57,673 nt of DNA, from the NCBI GenBank assembly GCA_964642545.1, contig CAZXQU010000009.1, forward strand, positions 1 through 57,673. Reading direction: 5' to 3'. The position numbers were made by a program, and so were the translations under genes. Numbering within the stretch: the first letter of the stretch is position 1; each line of letters opens with the position of its first letter. Positions 34,046 to 43,018 of the stretch are shown piece after piece. Origin of the DNA: QYOJ01 sp964642545. Its GTDB lineage: Bacteria > Bacteroidota > Bacteroidia > Bacteroidales > FEN-979. Below the pieces are notes generated by a model. It worked only from the letters and a program-made list of their open reading frames with translations. It made no database searches and was not told the DNA's origin.

Positions 34046-35123
34046 AATCACCCTCCATAACTTTAAAAGCTATCCGGAAGCTGAGTTTGTCTTCAATGAG
34101 AAGATTAACTGTTTTGTCGGAAATAATGGAGTGGGAAAGACAAACCTGTTGGATGCCATCCATTACCTCTCGTTTTGTAAGAGTTATTTCAATCCCATTG
34201 ATGTACAGAATATCCGTCATGAGGCCGATTTTTTTGCCATCCATGGGAACTACTTTCGCCAGAATGACACCGTTGAACAGCTTCAGTGCATCCAAAAAAG
34301 GAACCAACGCAAGAAGTTTTTATACAACAAAAAGGAGTATGAGAGACTGGCCGACCATATCGGCAAGTTCCCATTGGTGATGATTTCCCCATCGGACCGC
34401 GATCTCATCAATGAAGGCAGCGAGGTGCGCAGGAGATATATCGACAGTGTCATATCCCAGTTCGACAAACTATACCTCGACGACCTGATCAACTACAACA
34501 AAGCGCTCAATCAAAGAAATGCACTCCTGAAGTCTTTTGCCGAGAGACGTTATTTCGATCTGGAATCACTCGAGATATGGAATGAGCAGATGGAGAAACT
34601 TGGAACAACAATTTTCCATCGCCGACAGAGTTTCCTGGGAGAGTTCATCCCTCTTTTTCAGCACTATTTCAGCTTTATCAGCGGAGGCAAGGAGCAGGTG
34701 GATATGATCTACCAGAGTCAGCTGCTTGCCGGGTCAATCGGAGAATTGATGAAGAAGGCTGTTGAACGGGATCGCGCTGCCCTCTACTCAACTATAGGAA
34801 CCCATAAAGACGATCTGGAGTTCCTTCTGGACGGCTATCCATTGAAACGCTATGGATCCCAGGGCCAGCAAAAATCCTATGTGATTGCAATTAAACTGGC
34901 ACAATTTGAATATACACGTAAGGTCAATGGGTTTAAACCGATCTTGCTGCTGGACGATATCTTTGATAAGCTGGATGATTACCGGGTGCAGCAGGTGATC
35001 AGTCTGGTAAGTGAGAACAGTTTCGGGCAGGTATTTATCACTGATACGCAAGAGGAGAATATCCTGAAGATCTTCGATCCACTTGCCATCGAACACGAGA
35101 TTTTCAGGATTAATGATAAGTAA
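34032..35123 (+). CDS. recF: DNA replication and repair protein RecF
   Basis: 363 residues from ATG 34032 (MHLHKITLHNFKSYPEAEF); the longer frame lies within ispH. SMC-like ATPase loading RecA at gaps. Walker A is GNNGVGKTNLLDAIHYLSF. SPSDRDLINEGSEVRRRYID follows, then the signature YGSQGQQKSYVIAIKLAQ and Walker B ILLLDDIFDKLDD. The 14-bp overlap with ispH suggests coupled translation. Confidence 0.95.
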   Translation: MHLHKITLHNFKSYPEAEFVFNEKINCFVGNNGVGKTNLLDAIHYLSFCKSYFNPIDVQNIRHEADFFAIHGNYFRQNDTVEQLQCIQKRNQRKKFLYNKKEYERLADHIGKFPLVMISPSDRDLINEGSEVRRRYIDSVISQFDKLYLDDLINYNKALNQRNALLKSFAERRYFDLESLEIWNEQMEKLGTTIFHRRQSFLGEFIPLFQHYFSFISGGKEQVDMIYQSQLLAGSIGELMKKAVERDRAALYSTIGTHKDDLEFLLDGYPLKRYGSQGQQKSYVIAIKLAQFEYTRKVNGFKPILLLDDIFDKLDDYRVQQVISLVSENSFGQVFITDTQEENILKIFDPLAIEHEIFRINDK

Positions 35124-35126
35124 CGA

Positions 35127-35417
35127 ATGAGAAGATCCAATGATTATAGTCTGCGTGAGGCCATTCACGAGTTCCTGAATACATACCGCCTTGATGAAAA
35201 AATAGAGGAACGGAAAGTCATAGGATCATGGGGTGCGGTGATGGGGAAGATGGTGAGTAACCATACGACAGATATCTATATTCGGAATAAAAAGCTTTAC
35301 GTGAAAGTGGATTCAGCCGCCCTGCGAAGTGAACTAAGCTATGCCCGGGAAAAGATCCGGGACGTACTAAACAAAGAAGCGAAAGCTGAAGTAATTACTG
35401 ATGTCGTTATTCGGTAA
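35127..35417 (+). CDS. DUF721 (DciA-like) protein
   Basis: 96 residues; DUF721 core: REAIHEFLNTYRLDEKIEE, VIGSWGAVMGKMVSNHTTDI, NKKLYVKVDSAALRSELSY and KEAKAEVITDVVIR. It is 3 bp after recF, the usual recF-DUF721 pair. Larger relatives (DciA) help load the replicative helicase; this short form has only the KH-like domain. Confidence 0.88.
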   Translation: MRRSNDYSLREAIHEFLNTYRLDEKIEERKVIGSWGAVMGKMVSNHTTDIYIRNKKLYVKVDSAALRSELSYAREKIRDVLNKEAKAEVITDVVIR

Positions 35418-35432
35418 ACTGCAAGAATAACA

Positions 35433-35452
35433 TTTCGCTATTTCGCTATTTA
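35433..35452. repeat. Octamer array in the DUF721-FAH spacer
   Basis: Two exact units TTTCGCTA followed by TTTATTTG, an 8-bp period, in a 32-bp spacer between convergent genes. The array reaches the stop codon of the FAH-family gene (35450-35452). Confidence 0.7.
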
Positions 35453-36061
35453 TTTGATCAGGCATTTCAACATCTGACTCTCCTCAATATATCCCTCCAA
35501 CAGATCTCCAATCTTAACAGGCCCAACACCTGCCGGAGTTCCGGTGAAGATAAGGTCGCCTGTACGTAATGTTATAAACCTTGACGCCTGGACGATAATG
35601 TCGTCAAACGGATGGATCATGAGGGAAGTGTTGCCTTTTTGAACAACTTCTCTGTTGAGATGGAGACTGAAGCTGATGTTTTTCAGATCAGTGAAATCAG
35701 ATTTGGGTACAAACTGGCTGATGGGCGCTGATTGGTCGAACCCTTTGGCTGTGAACCATGGCAGACCCGCTTTTTTTGCGCGATCCTGGATGTCACGCGC
35801 AGTGAAATCGATTCCTATCCCGATTTTGTCGTAATAGGTATGTGCGAACTGCGGCTGAATATTCTTTCCCACCTTACAGATCTTCAGGACCAGTTCTGCC
35901 TCAAAGTGAATGTCGGAGGAGAAATCGGGGTAATAAAATGGTCTGTTACGGATGAGCAGGGAAGTGTCGGGTTTGATAAAGAAGACCGGTTCGGCCGGGA
36001 CCTCATTCCCGAGCTCTTTGATATGTGCATGATAATTGCGGCCAATACAAATGATTTTCAT
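35450..36061 (-). CDS. Fumarylacetoacetate hydrolase family protein (acylpyruvase-like)
   Basis: 203-residue member of the FAH superfamily. Metal ligands: Glu pair in IHFEAELVLKI and the Asp in GIGIDFTARDIQDRAKK. AKGFDQSAPIS and the C-terminal GDLIFTGTPAGVGPVKIGD are family signatures. Short, single-domain enzymes like YcgM hydrolyse acylpyruvates or decarboxylate oxaloacetate; the substrate here is unknown. It follows the exonuclease gene by 5 bp. Confidence 0.9.
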   Translation of the reverse strand: MKIICIGRNYHAHIKELGNEVPAEPVFFIKPDTSLLIRNRPFYYPDFSSDIHFEAELVLKICKVGKNIQPQFAHTYYDKIGIGIDFTARDIQDRAKKAGLPWFTAKGFDQSAPISQFVPKSDFTDLKNISFSLHLNREVVQKGNTSLMIHPFDDIIVQASRFITLRTGDLIFTGTPAGVGPVKIGDLLEGYIEESQMLKCLIK

Positions 36062-36066
36062 AGTCT

Positions 36067-36906
36067 CTATTCGAAAAGTTTAAGTTTTCCGTCATTATTG
36101 GGAGTGAATTTCTCCCTCAGTTTTATTAAAGTAACCACTTTTTTTGTTGAGCGTGGGAATTCGCTCTTCATGATCCAATCGTAATAGGAAGGTTCTGTTT
36201 TGAATACTTCCGCAACTGGTTTTCCTTTGTGTTTTCCGAAATTGAAAACCTCCACCTGTTTGGGATTGAAAACGATATGTCCAATCAGATCGACATTGTT
36301 CGTTTTGTGGGAAAATTCGCTTAAGGCTCTGATATCATTTACAACCGGAGTAGAGATTATGCCTTCTTTGTCTTTAAACTCCTGGTCTTTATACTTGTCC
36401 AGTTGAGCTTTGAGGATCTCATATGTGGCGATCGTATCTGCTTCGGCACTATGGGCATTGATCAGCTCTTTGCCGCAGTAAAATTGATAAGCGGCGGCAA
36501 GGTTTCGGGGTTCCATCTTGTGAAAGATGTTCTGAACATCCACAAGGCGCCTCCCCTTCAAATCGAAATCCACATCTACACGAAGGAACTCCTCCACGAG
36601 TAAAGGGATGTCAAAATGGTTCGAGTTATATCCTGATAGGTCGCAGGAGTCGAGAAATCCTACAAGATCTTGAGCAACCTCTTTAAAAGTAGGGCAATCC
36701 TTCACATCTTCATTGGTGATTCCATGAATCTCAGTCGACTCCCACGGAATATCCATTTCAGGATTGATGCGGAGGGTTTTGATGTTGGTAGATCCATCGG
36801 GTTGGGCCCGTAGAATACAGATTTCAACAATGCGGTCGGTAGCCACTTTGATACCTGTTGTTTCGAGGTCGATGAAGGCCATAGGCTGGGAAAGGTTCAA
36901 TTCCAT
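36067..36906 (-). CDS. DnaQ-like 3'-5' exonuclease with DUF3820-type tail
   Basis: 279 residues from ATG 36906 (MELNLSQPMAFIDLETTG), one base after the E2 gene. DEDDh exonuclease: Exo I FIDLETTGIK, Exo II GYNSNHFDIPLL, Exo III His/Asp in NAHSAEADTIATYEIL. After residue about 190 comes a second module, FGKHKGKPVAEVFKTEPSYYDWI, resembling DUF3820. It resembles Pol III epsilon but is probably a stand-alone repair or proofreading exonuclease. Confidence 0.9.
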   Translation of the reverse strand: MELNLSQPMAFIDLETTGIKVATDRIVEICILRAQPDGSTNIKTLRINPEMDIPWESTEIHGITNEDVKDCPTFKEVAQDLVGFLDSCDLSGYNSNHFDIPLLVEEFLRVDVDFDLKGRRLVDVQNIFHKMEPRNLAAAYQFYCGKELINAHSAEADTIATYEILKAQLDKYKDQEFKDKEGIISTPVVNDIRALSEFSHKTNNVDLIGHIVFNPKQVEVFNFGKHKGKPVAEVFKTEPSYYDWIMKSEFPRSTKKVVTLIKLREKFTPNNDGKLKLFE

Positions 36907-36907
36907 G

Positions 36908-38239
36908 TTATAAGGTTTGGTGGGTGTCAAAGGATTCGAGATGCCCAACCATTTTGTTGAGAAACTCTCCGGCCATAGCACCATCTACTACCCTGTGGTC
37001 GAATGTGACGGAGAGGAACATCATCTGACGGATTCCAATGGTGTCACCTTCAGGGGTTTCGATAACTACAGGGCGTTTTGTGATTGAGCCAACGGCAACA
37101 ATTGCAGCCTGTGGCTGGTTGATGATTGGGGTTCCCATGAGCGTTCCGAAGGAGCCAAGGTTTGTCAGAGATATTGTCCCTCCGGTAATTTCGTCGGGAA
37201 CCAGTTTGTTTTGTCTCGCCCTTTCGGCAAGGTCGTTCACCTGTTTAGTGATTCCTAGAAGGCTTTTCTGGTCTGCATCCCGAATCACGGGAACGATGAG
37301 GTTTGAACTCGGAAGGGCAACGGCTATGCCAACGTTGATTCGTTTATGTACCAGAATATGTGTTCCATCAACCGACACATTGATCATCGGGACATCCCTG
37401 ACAGATTTGGCAATCGCCTCGATAAGAATCGGGGTGTAGGTGAGTTTTATCCCTTCCCGTTTGAGGAAAGTCTCTTTGTATTTCTCCCTCCATTTTACGA
37501 TGGCTGTCATGTCAACCTCAATGAAAGAGGTAACATGCGGCGACGTTTGCAAAGATTTAACCATGTGGGTAGAGATCAGCTGGCGTACCCGATCCATCTC
37601 GATCACCTGGTCGGTAGCTGCAGCCACTGCCATCCCTTGTGTAACAGTAGGTTGAGCCGGAAGTGGAGCAGGGGAGGCTTTCCTTTTCTCAAGATAACTG
37701 AGAAGGTCCTGCTTGGTGAGGCGGTCGTTCTTGCCTGATCCGGGGATTTCACCCAGCTCCTGGAAAGTGATATTTTCCTGCATGGCAATGCTTCGAACCA
37801 GTGGTGAGTAAAAGCGTGTACCGCCTTCTCCCGGTTCATGTGGCATCTCCTCGGTGTCAGAGACCTTACAGGCATCGGCATCTTCAGACGCCTCTTTTGA
37901 AGGTTCAACCGCCGGCAGCCCGACCTTCGACTCATCCTCATCTTTCGTCCCTCGTCCTTCGTCTTTCGTCCCTCGTCCTTCGTCCTTCGTCCCTTCCCCC
38001 TCCATCTCAACGACAGCAATAATCTTTCCCACAGGCACAACATCTCCCTCCTCTGCCATTCGTTTCTTAAAGATTCCTGTAACGGGTGATGTTACCTCTG
38101 TATCGACTTTATCAGTCGCGATCTCAGCAATCGGATCCTCTTCGTTCACCGAATCTCCCTCTTTCTTAAGCCACCGTGTAAGAGTTGCTTCAATAACTGC
38201 CTCTCCAAGGCGGGGAAGGACGATATCGTAATTTGCCAT
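36908..38239 (-). CDS. 2-oxoacid dehydrogenase E2 (dihydrolipoamide acyltransferase)
   Basis: 443 residues. Lipoyl domain 1-78 with lipoyl-Lys44 in EIATDKVDTEV. An odd linker at 83-102 consists of repeats of GTKDEGR. The peripheral-subunit-binding domain (about 143-180) reads SPLVRSIAMQENITFQELGE and KNDRLTKQDLLSYLE. The catalytic domain ends with His415 in TFDHRVVDGAMAGEFL. It transfers acyl groups from E1-lipoyl to CoA. No E1 or E3 gene is in the window, so pyruvate, 2-oxoglutarate or branched-chain specificity cannot be fixed; sequence style is branched-chain-like. Followed at 1 bp by the exonuclease gene. Confidence 0.92.
   Translation of the reverse strand: MANYDIVLPRLGEAVIEATLTRWLKKEGDSVNEEDPIAEIATDKVDTEVTSPVTGIFKKRMAEEGDVVPVGKIIAVVEMEGEGTKDEGRGTKDEGRGTKDEDESKVGLPAVEPSKEASEDADACKVSDTEEMPHEPGEGGTRFYSPLVRSIAMQENITFQELGEIPGSGKNDRLTKQDLLSYLEKRKASPAPLPAQPTVTQGMAVAAATDQVIEMDRVRQLISTHMVKSLQTSPHVTSFIEVDMTAIVKWREKYKETFLKREGIKLTYTPILIEAIAKSVRDVPMINVSVDGTHILVHKRINVGIAVALPSSNLIVPVIRDADQKSLLGITKQVNDLAERARQNKLVPDEITGGTISLTNLGSFGTLMGTPIINQPQAAIVAVGSITKRPVVIETPEGDTIGIRQMMFLSVTFDHRVVDGAMAGEFLNKMVGHLESFDTHQTL
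37938..37993. repeat. Heptamer tandem array inside the E2 linker
   Basis: Eight contiguous 7-bp units on the plus strand: TCATCTT, TCGTCCC, TCGTCCT, TCGTCTT, TCGTCCC, TCGTCCT, TCGTCCT, TCGTCCC. Because three heptamers equal seven codons, the open frame yields a heptapeptide repeat (GTKDEGR) in the flexible linker after the lipoyl domain. Confidence 0.88.
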
Positions 38240-38308
38240 AGTAATCGGATTGAGGATTAAAGCACAAAGATAGTCATTTTCTTATTTATATGGATTCAAA
38301 ATAAGAAG

Positions 38309-40276
38309 TTATCTGCGACCGAGATCCCGGAAGCCTTTCAGCAAGATATTGACATCATTGGTGATTTTATAATCCCTGGCATAAAGGAGGTTGAGGCGTG
38401 AAATAGCCTCCCCCGGAACAGGGTTGTCATGGAATGCATCAAACGGATTGAGAATGCCTTTTTTTATCTCAGGAAGTCGGTGGGCTTCTGTTTCGCTCAT
38501 CTCCGAATAGCCAACCCAGGATCGAAGGTTCAACAGTACAAGAAAAATGTTCAAGAACAAACCAATAGGGTTTCTAACCAGGAAGAAGACCAGGGGATAA
38601 AGAGCCAGAAGTATGAAACTTGTCAAAACATCGATGAGTCTTTTGTTCCTTCGGTTGTCCATCTTTGTGATCGAGTTGATATCGATCACATAGAGATCGC
38701 CTGAAGTGTTTATTGAGTTACTTCCAATAATGCTGAGACTTTCGGGAGGGGCGATCTTATAATCTACCTGCTGGTCTTTTAACTCCGACATCTGGTCCAT
38801 AATCACTTGGGAGGGGACATCTTTGGCACAAAAAATCACTTCATCAATGTTATGGATCCAGATGATCTCGCGAATCTGGCCGAGGTGTCCGATGAAGCCG
38901 TTTGTATTATTCCGGTGTGGTTGGTAGCTTACCAGACCGATATATCCGGGAGTGATAATTGTCTTTTGCAGGAGCTCGGAAACCCGCTCCGCTTCATCCT
39001 TCTCACCGATAATGACAAACCGCTTGTTTTTATCCTCATTGATCTGGAACTCTTTCAGATTCAGGATATGTAGAAAGAATCGTGTAACCAGCATGGAAAT
39101 TACGCCCCAAATGGCACCAAGAATGATCAAGGCTCTGGAGAACCGGTATGATTCGGGGAGCAGACTGTAGAGAACAAGAATGATTACTGTTCCAACTACC
39201 ATTCCCTGCGAGACCTTTCGCAATCGGATCGGCCTGTCGTATCCTCCACTCAGGTAAACAGTCAGGAGCCATATCAGGATATAAACCGGAACCGCAACAT
39301 AGGTAAATAGCATCGGGTAATGTCCTCCCGACTGAAAAATGAAGTGTTTCTCCCAGTACTCCTTGATGAACCAGATCCCTCCGAAGATCAGGACTGAATC
39401 TGTGAATGGGAGTGCGATCCGGGTAAGGAACCGGGTGATGATTGAGATGGTCGCCCTGAGGTAAATGGCAAAGTTGATCAGAGCAGAGTACATCCGGGCA
39501 TTCTTCTTTGAGAAATGCTTGCGGGCAAAAACAATCATGGCATTGTAGAAGAAGAAGACATAATTGACACTACTCTTTTTCGTGCTCTCTCCTTTGTAGT
39601 GAATAATTCGGGTGCCAGGGAAATAGTAGTTCTTATATCCTGCCTGAGTAATCCGGTAGCTTAAGTCAATATCCTCTCCATACATGAAAAATTCTTCATC
39701 CAGAAGCCCGATCTCATCGAGAACAGTTTTTCGAACCATCATGAAAGCCCCTGCAAGAACATCAACTTCATGTGTCTTGTTTTTATCCAGATAGCCCAGG
39801 TGGTATTTGTTGAAGAATTTCGATTTGGGAAAAAGGGAAGAAAATCCGAATATTTTAAAAAAAGCTACTGATGGCGAAGGAAGACCTCGTTTCGATTCGG
39901 GAAGAAATTTACCTTTTCCATCGATCATTTTTACACCCAGCCCACCAGCATCGGGATGCTCATCCATGAAATTCACACATTTCTGAAGGGTGTCATCTTC
40001 CAGAATAGTATCGGGATTAAGGATCAGAATGTACTCACCTTTTGCTTTCCTGATAGCTTGATTATTCGCTTTGGAAAATCCTTTATTGTCCTTATTTTCA
40101 ATAAGATGAACCTCTGGAAATTTTTCACGAATTGTACGCACTGATCCATCAACAGAGTTGTTGTCTACTACGAATACTTCAGCCTCCAGTCCATTCACCG
40201 CTTTCTGGATAGAATGAATGCACTGTTCGACGAAGTACTTAACGTTGTAGTTGACTATGACGATGGATAACTTCAT
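38309..40276 (-). CDS. GT2 glycosyltransferase fused to a membrane, sugar-transferase-like region
   Basis: 655 residues. Residues 1-270 are a GT2 domain: KLSIVIVNYNVKYFVEQCI, VFVVDNNSVDGS, GYILILNPDT-type DxD region (EYILILNPDTILEDD), and FFMYGEDIDLSYR. About 270-410 holds four or five membrane helices. About 425-545 resembles the CoA-binding-like domain of polyprenyl sugar-phosphotransferases (RFVIIGEKDEAERVSELL). The end, NKRLIDVLTSFILLALYPLVF, then LLYARDYKITNDVNILLKG, recalls the ends of the bacterial sugar-transferase domain, but the catalytic middle appears missing. Probably a membrane glycan enzyme. Downstream of DUF4294. Confidence 0.85.
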   Translation of the reverse strand: MKLSIVIVNYNVKYFVEQCIHSIQKAVNGLEAEVFVVDNNSVDGSVRTIREKFPEVHLIENKDNKGFSKANNQAIRKAKGEYILILNPDTILEDDTLQKCVNFMDEHPDAGGLGVKMIDGKGKFLPESKRGLPSPSVAFFKIFGFSSLFPKSKFFNKYHLGYLDKNKTHEVDVLAGAFMMVRKTVLDEIGLLDEEFFMYGEDIDLSYRITQAGYKNYYFPGTRIIHYKGESTKKSSVNYVFFFYNAMIVFARKHFSKKNARMYSALINFAIYLRATISIITRFLTRIALPFTDSVLIFGGIWFIKEYWEKHFIFQSGGHYPMLFTYVAVPVYILIWLLTVYLSGGYDRPIRLRKVSQGMVVGTVIILVLYSLLPESYRFSRALIILGAIWGVISMLVTRFFLHILNLKEFQINEDKNKRFVIIGEKDEAERVSELLQKTIITPGYIGLVSYQPHRNNTNGFIGHLGQIREIIWIHNIDEVIFCAKDVPSQVIMDQMSELKDQQVDYKIAPPESLSIIGSNSINTSGDLYVIDINSITKMDNRRNKRLIDVLTSFILLALYPLVFFLVRNPIGLFLNIFLVLLNLRSWVGYSEMSETEAHRLPEIKKGILNPFDAFHDNPVPGEAISRLNLLYARDYKITNDVNILLKGFRDLGRR

Positions 40277-40305
40277 TCCTAATAGAGAATCGGATTGTAA
40301 AATTA

Positions 40306-40902
40306 TTAAAAATACCCTTGATCGATCAATATAATAATCTCTTCTATTTGACGATCTTCTCCAGTAGGATCATAACCGATCTTCAAATCGTATCCAAAGA
40401 TCGTCGCAAGGGTTTGCCAGACAAAGGCTGTGAACTTTCCCCTGAGCTCTTGTACTATCTCAAAAGAGGAGTTGCCGGTTTGTCTATAAATTAGTTTTAA
40501 AAGAATTTTCCCTTGCGAAAAAGTAAGATCCCTGAGGTCGTCACCAAACTGATCTTCTAACTGTTTTTCAGCCTCTTTTGCAAATTTCTTTCTCTCCCTC
40601 TCATTGGTAATTGTATCAAAAATGAGCTGAAATTCATCTAATTTCTGACCGGCCAGTTTGGCATATGGATAGACTTTTTGGATGTTGTATACCAGTCGGC
40701 TGTAACGATGTTCCTGGCGTCGGTTTTTAAACTCAAATGGTGGGTAGACAAACACTGATTTTATTTCAACGAGAGGAACCGTATCGCCATCAAGAATCTT
40801 GCCCGGGACAACTTTGGGCAATGTATCAGGTTCTTGGGCCTGAAGTCCGGAAGAGGAGATAAGAAGAAGAAATAAGAATAGAGTAAATCTGTTCATCAGC
40901 AT
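40306..40902 (-). CDS. DUF4294 family exported protein
   Basis: 199 residues from ATG 40902 (alternative 40896), with signal peptide MNRFTLFLFLLLISSSGLQA. The DUF4294 core is VFVYPPFEFKNRRQEHRYSRLVYNIQKVYPYAKLAG, KLIYRQTGNSSFEIVQELRG and WQTLATIFGYDLKIGYDP. The longest frame overlaps clpX and is rejected because it lacks a signal. Conserved next to clpX in many Bacteroidota; function unknown. Confidence 0.85.
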   Translation of the reverse strand: MLMNRFTLFLFLLLISSSGLQAQEPDTLPKVVPGKILDGDTVPLVEIKSVFVYPPFEFKNRRQEHRYSRLVYNIQKVYPYAKLAGQKLDEFQLIFDTITNERERKKFAKEAEKQLEDQFGDDLRDLTFSQGKILLKLIYRQTGNSSFEIVQELRGKFTAFVWQTLATIFGYDLKIGYDPTGEDRQIEEIIILIDQGYF

Positions 40903-40930
40903 CAAAACGCCTGATAATCCAGGTTTATTG

Positions 40931-42163
40931 TCAGGCAACACGCAACCTGGCCATGCTGGTTTTGCGGAAACTTTTTTCCACAAACGCCAGTGTTACCCGC
41001 AATGATTTAGCATTCCCTTTCGAAGGAAGTTCAAACATCTCATCCGTCATGATCGCCTCAAGGATAGATCGCAGTCCACGGGCTCCCAGCTTGAATTCAA
41101 TCGATTTGTCGACGATATAGTCAAGGGCATCACCATCAAAACTGAGTTTAATGTTATCCATCTCAAGGAGTTTGATATATTGCTTGGTAAGTGAATTCTT
41201 CGGTTCGAGGAGGATTCGCCTGAGCGTCTCCTTGTCGAGAGAGTGCATAAACGTGACAATGGGAAGTCTTCCCACCAATTCGGGGATCAATCCATAACTT
41301 TTCAAATCTACAGGTGATATGTATTGTAGGAGGTTTTCTTTATCTACAGACTCCTTCTTAGTGGATTTAAATCCTATCACATTGGTCTGTAATCTGTTAG
41401 CAATTTTCTTTTCGATCCCGTCAAAGGCACCTCCCGTAATGAATAAAATATTTTGGGTATTGACCTGGATCATCTTCTGTTCGGGATGTTTCCTGCCACC
41501 CTGAGGGGGGACATTCACGATAGCCCCTTCCAGCATTTTAAGGAGAGCCTGTTGCACCCCTTCTCCCGATACGTCGCGGGTGATAGAAGGGTTGTCACTT
41601 TTCCTGGCGATCTTGTCAATCTCATCGATAAAAACAATTCCTCTCTCGGCAGCAGCCACGTTGTAGTCGGCAACCTGAAGCAGCCTTGCAAGAATACTCT
41701 CCACATCTTCGCCCACATAGCCAGCCTCTGTAAGGGCTGTTGCGTCTGCGATACAGAACGGTACATTGAGCATCTTTGCTACGCTTCTCGCCAACAGGGT
41801 TTTACCGGTTCCGGTCTCTCCAACAACAACGATATTGGATTTTTCAATCTCTACATCATCCTCTTTTGCTTTTTTTGCATAAAAGATGCGTTTATAGTGA
41901 TTGTACACGGCAACAGAGACAATTCGTTTTGCCTCGTCTTGTCCGATCACATACTGATCGAGGTAACTCTTGATCTCTTTCGGCTTAAGTAATTTGAAAT
42001 CGGGAACAGATTTTGTTTTATCGGCAGTCGACTCTTCATCCATAATCACCTTTGCCTGCTGGATACAGTGGTCGCAAATGTGCGCGTTAAGTCCCGCAAT
42101 CAGGATCTGAGTTTCCCGACGTTCACGACCACAAAAGGAGCACCGTTCGTTGCTTTTTGTCAT
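40931..42163 (-). CDS. clpX: ATP-dependent Clp protease ATPase subunit ClpX
   Basis: 410-residue AAA+ unfoldase. Zinc domain: CSFCGRERRETQ and CDHC. Walker A GETGTGKTLLARSVA, Walker B GIVFIDEIDKIARKSD, pore loops YVG (AGYVGEDVESIL), sensor and arginine finger region GLIPELVGRLPIV, and IGF loop (TNVIGFKS) for ClpP docking. It feeds the ClpP encoded 10 bp upstream. Confidence 0.97.
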   Translation of the reverse strand: MTKSNERCSFCGRERRETQILIAGLNAHICDHCIQQAKVIMDEESTADKTKSVPDFKLLKPKEIKSYLDQYVIGQDEAKRIVSVAVYNHYKRIFYAKKAKEDDVEIEKSNIVVVGETGTGKTLLARSVAKMLNVPFCIADATALTEAGYVGEDVESILARLLQVADYNVAAAERGIVFIDEIDKIARKSDNPSITRDVSGEGVQQALLKMLEGAIVNVPPQGGRKHPEQKMIQVNTQNILFITGGAFDGIEKKIANRLQTNVIGFKSTKKESVDKENLLQYISPVDLKSYGLIPELVGRLPIVTFMHSLDKETLRRILLEPKNSLTKQYIKLLEMDNIKLSFDGDALDYIVDKSIEFKLGARGLRSILEAIMTDEMFELPSKGNAKSLRVTLAFVEKSFRKTSMARLRVA

Positions 42164-42172
42164 AGGTGACGG

Positions 42173-42847
42173 TTATTTATCTGATTTGGATTTTACAAGG
42201 ATCTCATCAATCATCCCATAATCCAGCGCTTCCTGAGATGTCATCCAGTAGTCGCGGTCGGCATCTTTAAGTATCTTATTGTAGGTTTGTCCACTGTTGA
42301 GGGCAATGATCTCATACAGCTCTTTCTTGAGTTTTTGGATCTCCCTGGCAGTAATTTCAATATCTGATGCTTGTCCTTCCGCTGATCCCATTGGCTGATG
42401 GATCAGGACACGGGAGTGTTTCAAAGCTGTTCGTTTTCCTTTGGCACCGGCGCACAGCAGGATAGCTCCCATCGAAGCGGCCATCCCGGTACAGATGGTT
42501 GCGATATCGGGAGAAATATACTGCATAGTATCATAGATGCCTAATCCGGCATACACAGAACCACCCGGTGTATTGAGGTAGATTTGGATGTCTTTTCTTG
42601 AATCCACGGATTCTAAAAAGAGTAGCTGAGCCTGAATGATGTTGGCAACATAGTCATCAATAGGAACTCCCAAAAAGATGATGCGATCCATCATCAACCT
42701 GGAGAAGACATCCATGGTTGCAATGTTCAGTTGCCGCTCTTCAATGATTGTAGGCGAAATGTAGTTCGCTGTAACTGATTTGTATTTGTCAAGGGACATA
42801 CTGCTTATCCCTTTATGACGTGTAGCATATTTTGAGAATTCGTCCAT
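42173..42847 (-). CDS. clpP: ATP-dependent Clp protease proteolytic subunit
   Basis: 224-residue serine peptidase. Triad: Ser125 in GMAASMGAIL, His150 in RVLIHQPMG, Asp199 in DADRDYWM. LNTPGGSVYAGLGIYDTMQ is the oxyanion segment. Order tig-clpP-clpX on the minus strand is the conserved proteostasis cluster. A heptamer array occupies the spacer between tig and clpP. Confidence 0.97.
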   Translation of the reverse strand: MDEFSKYATRHKGISSMSLDKYKSVTANYISPTIIEERQLNIATMDVFSRLMMDRIIFLGVPIDDYVANIIQAQLLFLESVDSRKDIQIYLNTPGGSVYAGLGIYDTMQYISPDIATICTGMAASMGAILLCAGAKGKRTALKHSRVLIHQPMGSAEGQASDIEITAREIQKLKKELYEIIALNSGQTYNKILKDADRDYWMTSQEALDYGMIDEILVKSKSDK

Positions 42848-42907
42848 GATTTCGGTTTATATTTCGTTAAACGTAAAAGTACAGTTTTTTGTTACAACTT
42901 TCTCAGC

Positions 42908-42967
42908 GATTAGGGATTAGTGATTAGGGATTAGGGATGAGGGATTAGCGAATAGCGAATAGCGATT
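42908..42967. repeat. Heptamer tandem array between tig and clpP
   Basis: Eight and a half contiguous 7-bp units: GATTAGG, GATTAGT, GATTAGG, GATTAGG, GATGAGG, GATTAGC, GAATAGC, GAATAGC, GATT. It lies 61-120 bp upstream of the clpP start codon, in the region that should hold any clpP promoter. Confidence 0.9.
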
Positions 42968-43018
42968 GAAATTTGTTGCTTGAAAATTATTTGTTATTTG
43001 TTTATTGCTGCTTGGTTA

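Noticed and set aside
37603..38043. Alternative minus-strand ORF of 146 codons inside the E2 gene
   Set aside because: It is a shadow frame of E2, kept open partly by the heptamer array; the E2 frame has all family motifs.
42908..42967. Heptamer arrays as CRISPR arrays
   Set aside because: Units are contiguous, only 7 bp, with no spacers and no cas genes in the window.
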